DNA of 64,000 bases. Source: Sepiola atlantica. Lineage: Eukaryota; Mollusca; Cephalopoda; Sepiida; Sepiolidae. The stretch lies in contig OY744525.1 of the NCBI GenBank assembly GCA_963556195.1, positions 76,724,344 through 76,788,343 on the forward strand, in the 5' to 3' direction. The first letter of the stretch is position 1. Every line of letters starts with the position of its first letter. A program made the position numbers and the translations under genes. The notes under the pieces are model-generated. The model had not been told where the DNA came from. It saw only the letters and a list, made by a program, of their open reading frames with translations, and did not search any database. Of this stretch, positions 9,676 through 20,430 are shown piece after piece.

Positions 9676-10870
9676 TTAGAGGATGTGTTTTTGCTTGTGG
9701 AGTCTGCTTATGGTCAATATGATCTTTGGGATCCTTTTAGTCCAATGTGGGATCTTTGGTATTTTCATATCATGTATTTTTGTCAGGTCCAATCCTGCTT
9801 CTTTGTTGATCATTTCTATTCGAAAGCCAGAAGGTCTTATAGCTCTTTCATTCCTTTGGAATAATTCCCTGTATTTTGGATGGAATGTACCATCATATGC
9901 AGGATTTGATGAACAGAATTTCAATTTTACATAATACTGCAGAGCTAATTTTTTGTAATTTTCTCTTCTGACAAAAATGGACACATTTTGTTTTTGCCTG
10001 AGAAAATCGGAAACCATTTTCTGTTGTCCATTTGTTGACTTTATTCAGGCATTGTTGTACTTTGCGCTCAATGGTATGCATATGCTTAGATCTGTAGTAT
10101 ATTAGAAAGTCGTACACATATAGGGATCCATCCATTCCAGGTAATAAGCTTTTTATTATGTTGTTTATTTTTATGCTAAACAGACTCACAGATAGCACGC
10201 TGCCTTGTGGGACACCCTCTTCCTGAGTTTTCATATCAAAAAGAGTAGATCCAACGCGAACTCGGAATATTCGGTTTGACAAAAAAAACGTCAATAAAAT
10301 GTGGCAATCTACCTTTTAGACCGAGATCGTTCAAATCTCTCATGATGCCATAGTTCAATACTGCATCATACACTTTCTCTAGGTCAAAGTAAATAGCTAC
10401 AAGATGTTCTTTCTTAATGAAGCTGTCTCTTATGGCAGTTTCCAAGCGAACCAAGTGGTCTATTGTGCCTCTTTTATTGCGGAATCCACATTGTAGATTG
10501 GTAATTTAAGGCCATTGGATTCTAAATACCAAATAAATCTATTGTTGATCATCCTCTCCATTGTTTTGCATTAACAACTGGTCAATGACATTGGCCTGTA
10601 ATTTTGTGGATCCAAGTTGTCTTTGTCTGGCTTTGGGATCGGTACCACTGTAGTTTGTCTCCATATGTTCGGGAATTTTCCCTCTGTCCATATTTTGTTA
10701 TATATTTTTAGGAGTAATTTCAGTGATTCTCCTGGTAGTTGCCTTAAGAACTCATAATGAACTCCATCCGGTCCTACAGCTGTATTATGAGATCTTTCAA
10801 TAGAGTCCGTTAACTCACTCAATGTAAATGGACTATTACATTTTTCCAGATTTTTGGATTTAAAATTCAA
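9676..10870 (-). pseudogene. Reverse transcriptase of the I-type LINE with a mutated active site
   Basis: Fragments in three frames cover the domain. 10870-10571 has VGPDGVHYEFLRQLP, TTVVPIPKPDKD and NYRPMSLTSC. 10454-10236 has AIYFDLEKVYDAV, keeping the first catalytic Asp. 10294-9893 has EEGVPQGSVLS, then SLYVYDFLIYY. In this clade the last motif is YVDDF or FADDF, so the first Asp has become Tyr (codon at 10112-10114). A thumb/connector stretch, NKVNKWTTENGF, is still clear. Frame breaks plus the catalytic change make it dead. Confidence 0.8.
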
Positions 10871-11167
10871 CTTACACTTTTCTGCGTTTCTTTTGGTGGT
10901 TAGAAATTCTTGTTTTCCGCCTTGACTCGATTAACTTGTGGAAACGTTTCTGCTAGCTGATTTGCTATGTCTTTTTTTATCTGCTATTGTGCAGTTATTT
11001 TTGGAGAGGTGTTGGATTGGTTTAGTCTGGTGTTACCCGCAATTTTCCCGATCATTTCCTAAACTGCTTTTATCACCCTGCTGGCCCTTATTCTGCTTTG
11101 TTTGGATTCTATTAGATTTGTTGTAGTTGGTTATTTTTCGAACTTCCTTAGGGCTGCTCTTTGCAGT

Positions 11168-12050
11168 CTAATGGCTTTTTTTGCATTTATTGTTGAACCG
11201 GGGTTTGTTAAGTTTGTCTGGTGTAGAATTTCTCGGGATGCAGTCTTTTGCTATCTCAATCAGCTTCTCTGTAAAGTGTTCCACTGGGACAGAGTCTGTT
11301 TCCACACATGTCAGTTTCTCCTGACATTTTTCTTTAAACATTTGCCGATTGGCTTTTTTTAGATTCCAGCAGTCTGGTCTACTTTCACTACCAGGTTCTA
11401 TATTTTCGAGGTGGATTGGGAAATGATCACTGCCACAAGTATCATCATACACTCTCCAAGTAAAGTCCAGATAGATTGTGAGGTCGCATATGGTCAAATC
11501 AATACCAGAATTAATTCCATTGAATTGGTTCATATATGTCTGTGTTCCTTCGTTTAGCATGCACAGATCATTTTCATTAATACATTTTTGTATTATTTTA
11601 CCCTTTTTGTTGTATTTTAGCACTCCCATAGAGTATTGTGACTATTAAAGTCCCCCAATAGGATGAATGGTGTGGGTAATTGGTCAATTAGCTTCTTAAG
11701 CTCACTTTCATTTATGTCCTCGTTTGGTGAAATATATATTGAACATATATTGATTATTTTATGTAACGTCGCCTTGATGGCAACCACTTGGATATTGGTT
11801 TGGATATTCAGTTTGCTATGGGGTATATCATTTCTGATTAGAATTGATACCCCTCCAGAGGCCCTTTGTTCAGTATCATGGATGTGGCTGAATATCTGAT
11901 AATTTTTAATATTGATATTGTCCTCTTGTTTGAGGAAGGTTTCTTGGAGACAAATAATTGTGGGAGATTTCTGCGTCAGTAATAAGAGCAATTCATTAAG
12001 ATTTGCTTTTAAACTGCGACAATTCCATTGGATTATTTTTTGTCCCAGGT
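11168..12050 (-). pseudogene. APE-type endonuclease of the I-type LINE
   Basis: Reading down from about 12050, IIQWNCRSLKANLNEL (N-terminal strand with the catalytic Asn) is followed by IICLQETFLK (catalytic Glu). Next come SGGVSILIRN, FILLGDFNSHNTLW (GDFN motif), then SGIDLTICD and GSDHFPI (SDH catalytic His). The frame shifts once at about 11620. All key residues appear to be present, so this is the best conserved part of the element. Confidence 0.8.
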
Positions 12051-12136
12051 TTTATATTTTGATTGGGAGTGGTTTTTGTTTTGTTTGTTTCTTTTTTTCA
12101 GAGTTTTCATCTTCTGTTTCCATCATGTCCAGCGAC

Positions 12137-13390
12137 TCAAATCGGTTTTGTGTCAAGTTCACTCTGATTTTTGGTTTTGGTTTTTTGAGGTGATTTCTCT
12201 TTTCCCTCAGGTTCAGGATTTTTACCTGGAGGCTCTTTGCATGGAAATTTTTTATTTGGATATTTTCGGATCACTATCTTTTTCCTAGTAGGTTCAGTTG
12301 CATTATTCATTTCACTTGTTTTTGACTGTAGTGGTGCATCTTGGGTGGGGGCAAACGCTTGAGTAGAAGGCACAATGATAATCCTTTCCTCTCTTGGTTC
12401 CACCTGTTGCTTTCTAACTTTTGCCTTCGGTTCCTCGCATTCTTTTCTAATTGTATTTTGGAATGCTGACCAGTCTCCCGGTCCAAGCTGAAGCAACCGT
12501 TGTATTAATTTTTTGTATTTACTGTCCTCCTCATTATTCACCACCGGGGACACAGCCTGAGAATGTCTTTTATCTACTAGTGGTTTCAACCACCCTTCTT
12601 GCTTCTTGGAAGGAAATGTTTCTAGTGTATTTAACTGTCAGTATTTCCTTTTTCCTCTTCCATCTCTCACAAATTTTGTCAAAAACTGGGTGGTCACCAC
12701 CACAGTTTGCGCATGTATGGTTCCCGTTACACTCATCCATAGAATGGTCAGGGTCTTTTTCCCCACATTTTCCACATGCATTTCTTCCATTACATTTGCT
12801 TTCATGATGTCCATATTTCTGGCATTTGTAACACCAAAGAGGATTAGGGATATATTGTTCAACCTTTTCGATTATATATCCTATCTTCATTTTTGTTGGA
12901 ATTGTCAGCATATCAAATGTCATCACGTATGTATTTGTTTGGATGATCTTGTTTTCTCTTTTCATAGAGATTTGCTTCACCTTGATTACTCCTTGGGATT
13001 TTAATTCTTCTTTTATTTCTTCTATAGTACACAAGGAGAGCTCTTGACTCCTTATTACTCCTTTTGAAATGCTTAAGTATTGATGAGGGCATGATGTTAT
13101 TTTTTTTTATTGTGAAAAATTTTCATTTTCAGCAGAAAATCTGCATGTCTTTTTTTCTTAACTTCGACCAGTATGTTTCTATTGGCCAATTTTTTAACAA
13201 CCTTAGGAGACATGTTAGCTGAAATTATTTTCTCAATGACGAAGGGAGATAATGTAGCAAGATTTGGTTCTTCTAATGCTTCCAGTACAATAAATCTTTG
13301 GAATCTACTTTGGTCGTTTTCTTCTTCTTCTCATTCAGAGCTTGTATCCCTATGCATTTTTTTGTGGTTCTGTTAGGAGCCATAAATTGT
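12137..13390 (-). pseudogene. ORF1/gag protein of the I-type LINE with CCHC zinc knuckles
   Basis: The N-terminal part (about 13370-13040) reads through FIVLEALEEPNLATLSPF and VEVKKKRHADFLLKM. The 13034-12570 frame has SIEDIKEELK-like spacing (IEEIKEELKSQGVIKV) and then clustered knuckles: CYKCQKYGHHESKC, CGKCGEKDPDHSMDEC and CANCGGDHPVFDKIC. A frameshift near 12580 leads to a Lys/Glu/Pro-rich tail (12589-12137) ending in a basic stretch. I-clade ORF1 proteins bind element RNA and have this gag-like layout. Confidence 0.78.
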
Positions 13391-14012
13391 TTGTTTTTTT
13401 TAATTCATCATTTCTGCTCCTTACCCACTACACAGTCCACTTTGACTCAAAGTCTATGGGAATTGCCAAGGGGGAAACCCAATCGCCTTGACAAGACAAG
13501 GCTACAGGAATGGTATACTCAACCCGATCATGATCACAAGCATCCGTGTTCCATCGATTTCTCTATCCACTTATAGCGAAACGTCCAGGGCACACAGCCC
13601 TGTTGATTGACCTGCTAGCACTTATTTATAAACTGGAGTGGATATTGATAACTACGAAGTTAATCAATTTCAAATTTTAACGATCAGGGAAACTGATAGA
13701 ATAAGTGCTAGGGCAAGATGTAACTGGCCAATTGATTGGATCGGGCCTTTCCGACCTCCCGTTTAGCAAGAGTAAGGCCCAAAGAGTGTTGCAAATCACG
13801 TGACCATTTACATACCGCTCAGCCACAAGGATCCCATCCTAAGACATCACGTATCGCCACCCACAGCAAACAGGTAGAACCATTTTCGGGGGGGGGGGGG
13901 ATTTACCCCTCTACATGGGGTTGCAGTCGGCGAATTTGCGGCCCCACCGACTGGACAGTAACTAAAAGAATAAAATATTTGAAAAAAAAAAAAACCTCTT
14001 TCCATGGATAAA
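13391..14012 (-). other. Probable 5' UTR of the I-type LINE
   Basis: This stretch is clearly richer in G and C than the flanks and contains no stable frame. It sits between the ORF1 start and the change to AT-rich DNA at an A-run (about 13981). A G-run lies at 13891-13900. The assignment rests on position, not on a known UTR sequence. Confidence 0.45.
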
Positions 14013-14167
14013 TTTTTTTTACTGCTTATTAAGAGATCATCAGTTGGACAATGGTCGGCACCACGAGGGGACTAGAAATAATGGGTGTGATGGGCAGACG
14101 ATTACTTATGCAGAAGTGATTATCCAAGAGTATTCGCTACTTTGCCTTAATGAAAAAATGCTGCCTA

Positions 14168-14188
14168 AATACACACACACACACACAC

Positions 14189-14233
<45 letters not shown>

Positions 14234-14386
14234 TTATTTGAATAATATAAAGATAAATATTTTATATTAGATCCTAACGTGATAGAGATATGCTTGATAT
14301 TTTAGATAGAGCATTGTTATAAGAAATGTTGCAATAAAGAAAGAATATGTTTGTAACTTTACATTTTTTCATTATTGTTAACATTT

Positions 14387-14424
<38 letters not shown>
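14168..14424. repeat. (CA)n/(TA)n microsatellites
   Basis: (AC)n at about 14170-14190 passes directly into (AT)n to about 14229. A second (TA)n block lies at about 14390-14424. The short interval between them shows no gene. From 14425 to 14702 only AT-rich DNA and a further short TATA/GTGT block are present. Confidence 0.9.
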
Positions 14425-14428
<4 letters not shown>

Positions 14429-14702
14429 AAAGAAGCTTTGAGTTATTTTAAACAAAAAGACAAAAAAAAAGGAAATGCAGTTTAAATATATATATTTAAG
14501 TATATATATATTGTGTGTGTGTGTATTTAAGCAGCATTTTTTAATTTAAGCAGACATTGTTAAAAATGACAGAATTCTTTCACTTAATTATACCTTTTTT
14601 AACTTTTTCAAGTTTTCTTAAACACAAAAATGTTATTTGAAAAATTGAAAAAATTAATATAGGTATTATTAAGCATAAGAATTTTTATTTTTAACAATGT
14701 TT

Positions 14703-15262
14703 TCGAATTCCACGAAGCGAACATTTTGCACCACTGTTATGTCCCTCCCCATCCCAAGTTTAAAATCAAGATATGATAATAGTAAAGCTTATTTTAATTT
14801 TGATCAAAATTCATTACATTATTCTTATTCTAGAAAATCTCTTAAATTTAAGGCTTAAGCTTAAGGAGTCTTAAGAAGAAACTAAAATCCAGGGAATCTT
14901 CCTTCTTTGGTGTCTAATAACTATGGATCAAATTCAATGCAAATCTAATATATTTGAATCTTCAAATGTGAGGTTGTGTCCACATTATTCCCCCTAAAGA
15001 CCCTTTAAAATACTACAAAGAAATTGAAATTTGGACAATATTTATAAATTGATGTCTAATCCCTATTGTTAAAATTTCACAAAATCAGAGGTATCTGAAT
15101 TTTCACTAAGAGCTTCCACCCCTTTGCATTAAACTAAATTAAACTAACTATAACCCATATGCCTATCAGCTGCGTTCAAAAATTCATAATGATCGGTTAA
15201 TTAGTTTAGGAGTGAATTCTAGCATACAAATATATAAACAGACCTAACTTTATAAAGATAGA
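14703..15262 (-). mobile_element. Dispersed repeat family H1, copy B
   Basis: This copy is collinear with the others: GAATTCCACGAAGC, TTATGTCCCTC, TTCTAGAAAATCTC, CAGGGAATCTTCC, TGATGTCTAATC, TTAAAATTTCACAAAAT and a final CCTAACTTTATA before GATAGA. It lies directly against a (CT)n/(TA)n array on its right. No coding frame is present. Confidence 0.6.
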
Positions 15263-15277
15263 AATATACATGTGTAT

Positions 15278-15278
15278 A

Positions 15279-15324
<46 letters not shown>

Positions 15325-15523
15325 CATCTATATATGTGTGTAAGCATATATATGTATATGAGAGAGTTTAAAACATGAAATTAAATGTCTATATGTGGTG
15401 TGTGTATATGTGTATTTATGATGTGTATATACATATAAAAGATGTACATTTGTTGTGTACATGTGCATATAATTTTTTACAAGTCTGAATTCATTCTCAC
15501 TCATTATTTCATGCATATGTATG

Positions 15524-15599
<76 letters not shown>

Positions 15600-15745
15600 A
15601 AACTGAAAAATATAATGGAAAAGAGGATAATAATAAGACAATGACATAAAAAGCATTGGAATTCATACAATGGTTATATAAATTGTATTTTTTAATCATA
15701 TAAAAATGTCTCAGCAAAAGTGAAATAAAGAAGCCCTTAGAAATG

Positions 15746-15782
<37 letters not shown>
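15278..15782. repeat. Cluster of (CT)n, (TA)n and (GA)n microsatellites
   Basis: (CT)n at 15280-15309 runs into (TA)n to about 15325. (TA)n at 15530-15562 runs into (GA)n to about 15593. A (TA)n lies at 15751-15780. The composite TA-then-GA order also occurs at 31.2 kb and 62.3 kb. Open frames across these arrays are artefacts of repeat translation. Confidence 0.9.
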
Positions 15783-15783
<1 letters not shown>

Positions 15784-16280
15784 AAAAAAAATGTAATGGA
15801 TTCCAAAATTTGGTTCAATGATATTTATTTATTTATGAAAACAAAAGAGAGAAAAATAGCTAAAGAGAAATATTCCCCAAAAATACAAGTTTTAGTTCAG
15901 GCAATGTTGTTAAAAATAAAATTTCAATTTTTTAGCTATCTTTCCTTCATTTTTTCTCTTTATTTTTCTTAAGATAATTTTTAAACCTCTTCCTATAGTT
16001 CCTCTGAAAAAACGTCCATATTTTCTTCTTGTTAAAATAAAAAATTCCCAGAAAAATATGCTGCCATTTTTTATTGTGAATATGTCAAAAATTGACTCTG
16101 AAACATGGCATGCCTGAATGCTCTCAGTTTAAGTATGAAAAACTGCAGTTACAAGAACTGGCCAATTTAGTGCTCAGCATTTTCATTCAATTATCATAAG
16201 GACTTCAAGACAAAGTTATTAAAGTGATGCAAACACTACTTATAATTTTCAAGATATTTAAGATTTGAGAACGATAGAGA
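15783..16280. other. Gene-free AT-rich stretch
   Basis: No coding frame, no repeat termini and no RNA features were recognised. The RTE-type LINE begins at about 16281. Confidence 0.35.
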
Positions 16281-16895
16281 TGGATGTGGACAAAGTATAT
16301 TTGTATGGAGAAGCTTTTGAGGTTGTTGAGAAGTTTTGTTACCTTGGTGATATCATTGGAGCACAGAGTTGAGCAAGTGCTAGTGTGATTGCAAGATTTA
16401 GGAGTAGATTGAATAAGTTCAGGGAACTTCTGTCATCACTAACCAGAGGAGAGTCTATCAGGCATGTGTAAGCAGTGTGATGATGTATGGAAGTGAAACC
16501 TGGCCAGTGAGGGTCGAGGAAACGTACTGCATAGAGAGAAATGATACGATGGATGTGTAATGTGAGTCTTAAAGACAGGCTTAGTTCTGATGACCTCAGA
16601 GGAAGATTAAATAAGGAGATGTGTGCAGAAGAGAAGACTTTGATGCATGGCCACGTTGAAAGAATGAATAAGAGTTCTTGGGTTAGTAGATGTAGAACAG
16701 TTGAGGTAGCAGGTTCAGTTTACAGGGGAAAGCCAAGAAAAACATGGGAGGAAGTGATAAAAATGGACCAGAGAGAAAGAGGGATAAATAACAACCTGCC
16801 AGAGATAGGTTACTTTGGAAGTCAATTTCTTAAAGCCGTTTAACACATGCCAGCATGTAAAACGAATATTGAACTGAATATGATGATGATAACGA
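16281..16895 (+). pseudogene. RTE-type LINE, 3' end of RT ORF plus tail
   Basis: Across several frames the sequence gives FCYLGDIIGA, RFRSRLNKFRELL, a damaged YGSETWP (frame break at about 16500), MIRWMCNVSLKDRLSSDDL, HGHVERMNKSSWVSRCR and RGKPRKTWEEVIKMD. These are successive blocks of the connector and C-terminus of common invertebrate RTE-like LINEs. The 3' end carries CCAGCATGTAAAAC and then (GAT)n (about 16878-16905), the microsatellite-like terminus typical of RTE elements. Several stops and shifts make it dead. It shares its 3' end with 7277-7370. Confidence 0.8.
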
Positions 16896-16905
16896 CGATG
16901 ATGAT

Positions 16906-17856
16906 ACACCCTTTTTTAAAAATATTTCATTCAAATTTGATAAAAAACTTACCACCCTCTTAAATATTTATATAATAAAATTACAATCAGAGTAATTAAG
17001 TTAAACATGATTGCATTTATATAACCATTCATCATATTTTTTGCTTATTATTATTATTGTTATTATTATTATTATTTGCTAATGCATTTTGTGTTTGTAC
17101 ATACGTTATGACCTTTCACACACATTAAAAACTGAGATCGTCTAGTAATTGCTGCTTAATCTGCTGTCGTTAAGCTAACATATTCCGACTATACCCATTT
17201 TAAAATGAATTGTTCTAAAATTCTATCGTCCTGTCGACAAATAAATACATTAAAAAAGTGACATTCGATTTATTTATTTGAAGAATATTTAGCAGAAACT
17301 TACTCTTACGGTAAGAAGACAAAGAATATTTATTGTTTTAAAATAAATTAAATTGCTACAATTTTAAAGAAATAAGAGACATATTCTTTTCATTTATTTA
17401 AAAATCATTTAGCTGACAATGACAATTATTTTATGGAAGTAGAAAATGTAAATATTTTTCTTAATAAATTGACAGCCATTTATTATTTCAAAAGGAATAT
17501 TATTATTAACAGTAAATTATACAGACTGATGTAGAAAACACTGTAGAATTTTCCCGGAATTCTGCTAGTTGCTAATACTACTACTACTACTACAGCAATA
17601 ATAAAAATTAAAAATTAAATTTTAAAAGAAATTAATAAAATGAACAGTAAATAGAAATAAATAATTCTAAAAGTAAATAAATAGTTTAAAATAATTTTAA
17701 ATAAAAAAATTAAATAAAAATAAAAAGGCAGAAGTGCAATAATTAAAATTTTTTTTTTTTTTAAATTAAAAAAAAAGTGAATTTTCTATGTTCTCAATGC
17801 GCTAAAATAATTAACCAGAAAATTGTGTGTTCATAAATATTAGTTATGGCTAAAAC
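16906..17856. other. Gene-free AT-rich stretch with short simple repeats
   Basis: (ATT)n at about 17047-17077, (CTA)n at about 17578-17593 and long A/T-only tracts are seen. No coding, RNA or element structure was recognised. Confidence 0.4.
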
Positions 17857-18032
17857 CATGTTGACACACCGGTCCCTATCAAATCACCTAAGTTCAGCTA
17901 TCTGGAGCCTGTCCAGTCTTTAGATGGGTGACTATTTTGGGAAAACTAGTGTGCTGTAAGAAAATAGTTCACCCAGTTGTATAAATGGATACCAACCCTA
18001 TTGGGAATTATAACCGGCGACAGACTAGTGCC
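17857..18032 (+). mobile_element. 5S rRNA-derived SINE, copy 1
   Basis: After CATGTTGACACACCGGT, the sequence aligns by eye with 5S rRNA: AAGTTCAGC (for AAGTTAAGC), GCCTGTCCAGT, GATGGGTGAC and a damaged GGGAATACCAGGTGC end with CTGTAAG. These are the internal control region boxes of RNA polymerase III type 1 genes. A non-5S tail follows (GTATAAATGGATACCAACC and AATTATAACCGGCG), and the copy at 36.8-37.0 kb shares that tail. Shared head and tail make this a SINE3-like retroposon, not a 5S gene. Three other copies are in the window. Confidence 0.7.
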
Positions 18033-18048
18033 CTGCAATATTATTTTC

Positions 18049-18716
18049 AATATATATATATATATTATATAATATATAATATATATATTATATAATATAT
18101 ATATGTATATTATATAATATATATATGTATATTATATAATATATATATATATATATTATATAATATATATATGTATATTATATAATATATATATGTATAT
18201 TATATAATATATATATATATATTATATAATATATATATATGTATATTATATAATATATATATGTATATTATATAATATATATATGTATATTATATAATAT
18301 ATATATGTATATTATATAATATATATATATATTATATAATATATATATATATTATATAATATATATATTATATAATATATATATTATATAATATATATAT
18401 TATATAATATATATATTATATAATATATATATTATATAATATATATATTATATAATATATATATATTATATAATATATATATATTATATAATATATATAT
18501 TATATAATATATATATATATTATATAATATATATATATATATTATATAATATATATATTATATAATATATATATTATATAATATATATATTATATATTAT
18601 ATATATTATATATTATATATATTATATAACATATATATATTATATAATATATATATTATATAACATATATATTATATAATATATATATATATATTATATA
18701 ATATATATATATATTA
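18049..18716. repeat. AT-only palindromic satellite, left part
   Basis: The array is almost purely A and T and is built from variants of ATATTATATAATATATAT, with a longer form containing ATGTATATT in the first 300 bp. Each unit is its own reverse complement or nearly so, so both strands can form cruciforms. The array is interrupted by the mariner-type element and resumes at 20050. Confidence 0.92.
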
Positions 18717-18718
18717 TA

Positions 18719-20049
18719 CAGGGTGTTTCAAAAGTCTTGGGAACATTAAAAATGCGTATATCTCATGAACTATTCCAGGTAGAAAAATGAAACTGGTGCC
18801 ATTTTAAAGCTTGCTTAATCAAGTTTTTGGTCATACTAATGATTTTCGTGTTATCTTTCCAGGTGCAGTAATGGCGTTCTCTAAACAAGATAAGGCATTT
18901 TGCGTCCTCCAATTTGCAGAGACTGAATCGTGGACATGTGTTCAGCGTGCATTTCGCAGGAAATTTAAAAAAGAAGCCCCTGAAAGGAAATCCATTGTCA
19001 GATGGCATGCTAAATTTGTGAAAGATGGGTGTTTGTGCCCAAGTAAGCGAACAGGTCGCCCTTCAACTTCAGAAGATGCAGTTGAGCAAGTTCGGACAGC
19101 CTTTCAGCGGAGCCCCCGTAAATCAGTGAGAAGAGCCAGCAGGGAACTTCAGCTTGCTCCAGCAACTGTCTGGCGTGTCTTAAGGAAACGACTGCAAATG
19201 GTACCTTACAAGCTCAAGTTGGTCCAAAAGTTGAAGGACACTGATAAGCCACTTCGCCGTGACTTTTGCATTGCAATGCAAGAGAAGTTGGAAGATAACG
19301 GCTTTGATGACCGGCTTGTTTTTAGCGATGAGGCGACCTTCCATCTGAATGGCAAAGTTAACAAGCATAACACTCGCATATGGGGTACTGAGAATCCTCA
19401 TGAACTTCTTGAGCACGAGCGAGATTCACCAAAAGTGAACGTGTTTTGTGCAATTTCCAAGAAAGGTGTCTATGGACCGTTCTTCTTTGAAGAGGCAACT
19501 ATCACTGGTGAATCCTATCTCAACATGCTGGAAGACTGGTTAATGGCTCAGTTGGAACAAGCAGAATCTGATGACTTCATTTTTCAACAAGATGGTGCAC
19601 CACCACACTGGAGTCTTAGAGTAAGGCAGTTTCTTAACACAAGGCTGCCTGGTAGATGGATTGGGAGATCTGGGCGAGGTGATGACGTTCTCATGCCCTG
19701 GCCTCCTAGGTCTCCAGATCTTACCCCGTGTGACTTTTTCCTTTGGGGCTTTGTCAAGCAACAAGTCTATGTGCCGCCCCTTCCAAGAGATATTGACGAA
19801 CTAAAGGCTCGAGTAACGGCAGTTGTGGGAACCATTGACGTCAAGATGCTGGAACGCATTTGGCAGGAAATGGACTATCGACTAGATGTCTGCCGTGTGA
19901 CGAATGGTGATCATATTGAGCAACTTTGAAGATTCCCCACAAAACTTGAAACTTTAACCTTTCCAACGGTACCAATTTCATTTTTCAACTCCTAATAGTT
20001 TTTGAGTTATTAAAAATCGTTATGTTCCCAAGACTTTTGAAACACCCTG
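18719..20049 (+). mobile_element. Complete mariner-type (DD41D) DNA transposon
   Basis: The element is 1331 bp, bounded by perfect 28-bp TIRs (18719-18746 and 20022-20049) that begin CAGGGTGTTTCAAAAGTC. A TA duplication lies on each side (18717-18718 and 20050-20051), the target of the IS630-Tc1-mariner superfamily. Similarity between the ends continues inward for roughly 60 bp with mismatches, for example ACTGGTGCCATTTT against its inverted partner. It sits inside an AT-only satellite that offers TA sites at every second base. One uninterrupted transposase frame fills the centre. All parts needed for movement appear present. Confidence 0.93.
18871..19929 (+). CDS. Transposase, IS630-Tc1-mariner superfamily, DD41D catalytic triad
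   Basis: The enzyme would cut and paste the surrounding element at TA sites in the nucleus. It has 352 residues from the ATG at 18871. A frame extension to 18811 is possible, but that ATG lies in the subterminal region and adds nothing conserved. Residues about 5-50 form a first helix-turn-helix (SIVRWHAKF). TGRPSTS at 61-67 is the linker of this superfamily, and 85-110 is a second helix-turn-helix. The catalytic region has LVFSDEATF (Asp153), IFQQDGAPPHW (Asp241) and PRSPDLTPCDFFLWG (Asp283), giving 41 residues between the second and third Asp. The C-terminus is GDHIEQL, like the usual G-x-H-x-E-H/Q-L. No stop or shift interrupts it. Assignment to the DD41D (rosa/Visitor-like) group rests on spacing only. 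Confidence 0.9.
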   Translation: MAFSKQDKAFCVLQFAETESWTCVQRAFRRKFKKEAPERKSIVRWHAKFVKDGCLCPSKRTGRPSTSEDAVEQVRTAFQRSPRKSVRRASRELQLAPATVWRVLRKRLQMVPYKLKLVQKLKDTDKPLRRDFCIAMQEKLEDNGFDDRLVFSDEATFHLNGKVNKHNTRIWGTENPHELLEHERDSPKVNVFCAISKKGVYGPFFFEEATITGESYLNMLEDWLMAQLEQAESDDFIFQQDGAPPHWSLRVRQFLNTRLPGRWIGRSGRGDDVLMPWPPRSPDLTPCDFFLWGFVKQQVYVPPLPRDIDELKARVTAVVGTIDVKMLERIWQEMDYRLDVCRVTNGDHIEQL

Positions 20050-20229
20050 TATATATATTATATAATATATATATATATATTATAATATATTATATAATAT
20101 ATATATATATATTATAATATATTATATAATATAATATATATATATATATATTATATAATATATATATATATATATATTATAATATATATATATATATATT
20201 ATATAATATATATATATATATTATATAAT
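20050..20229. repeat. AT-only palindromic satellite, right part
   Basis: The satellite continues after the mariner-type insertion with the same TATTATATAATATATAT units. The element is therefore younger than the array. Confidence 0.9.
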
Positions 20230-20239
20230 TAAGTATCTA

Positions 20240-20383
20240 ACTTATTTAAAAAGGTTTTTTGGGGTGAAGGTGAGTTTAGATGGGCGTACCCCCTAAATCT
20301 ACAAAATAAGAATGTGCCCATATTACTCAGTGTATTGCCTTCAATATATATTCATAATGATCCATTCATTAGTTTAGGAGATT

Positions 20384-20418
<35 letters not shown>

Positions 20419-20430
20419 CTTTATATATAA
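20240..20430 (-). mobile_element. Dispersed repeat family H2, copy 1
   Basis: Blocks TCTAACTTATTT, GGGCGTACC, AATGTGCCCATATTAC, ATATATATTCATAATG and TTAGTTTAGGAGATTA match 42230-42440. Related but shorter sequence lies at 41889-42120. The end is AACTTTATATATAAAG, like family H1, so H1 and H2 may be relatives. It has an internal (TA)n expansion at 20391-20417. No coding frame is present. Confidence 0.5.

Larger units (their letters stand above)
9446..14012 (-). mobile_element. I-type LINE with gag, endonuclease, RT and RNase H, decayed and lacking its 3' end
   Basis: Read on the minus strand from about 14012 to 9446 the order is 5' UTR, ORF1 (gag with zinc knuckles), APE-type endonuclease, reverse transcriptase and RNase H. 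This order, with RNase H after RT, is diagnostic of the I clade and its relatives. RNase H homology stops near 9446, where protocadherin-side sequence begins. There is no 3' UTR and no terminal A-run. LINEs are normally truncated at the 5' end, so loss of the 3' end here points to a later deletion or recombination. All frames carry stops or shifts. Confidence 0.85.

Noticed and set aside
14044..14241. 65-residue frame at the (CA)n/(TA)n array
   Set aside because: Its C-terminal third is a translated microsatellite of alternating Ile and Tyr. No motif is present.
15328..15717. 129-residue minus-strand frame with Ser-Leu and Ile-Tyr runs
   Set aside because: The frame exists because (GA)n and (TA)n arrays contain no stops in that phase.
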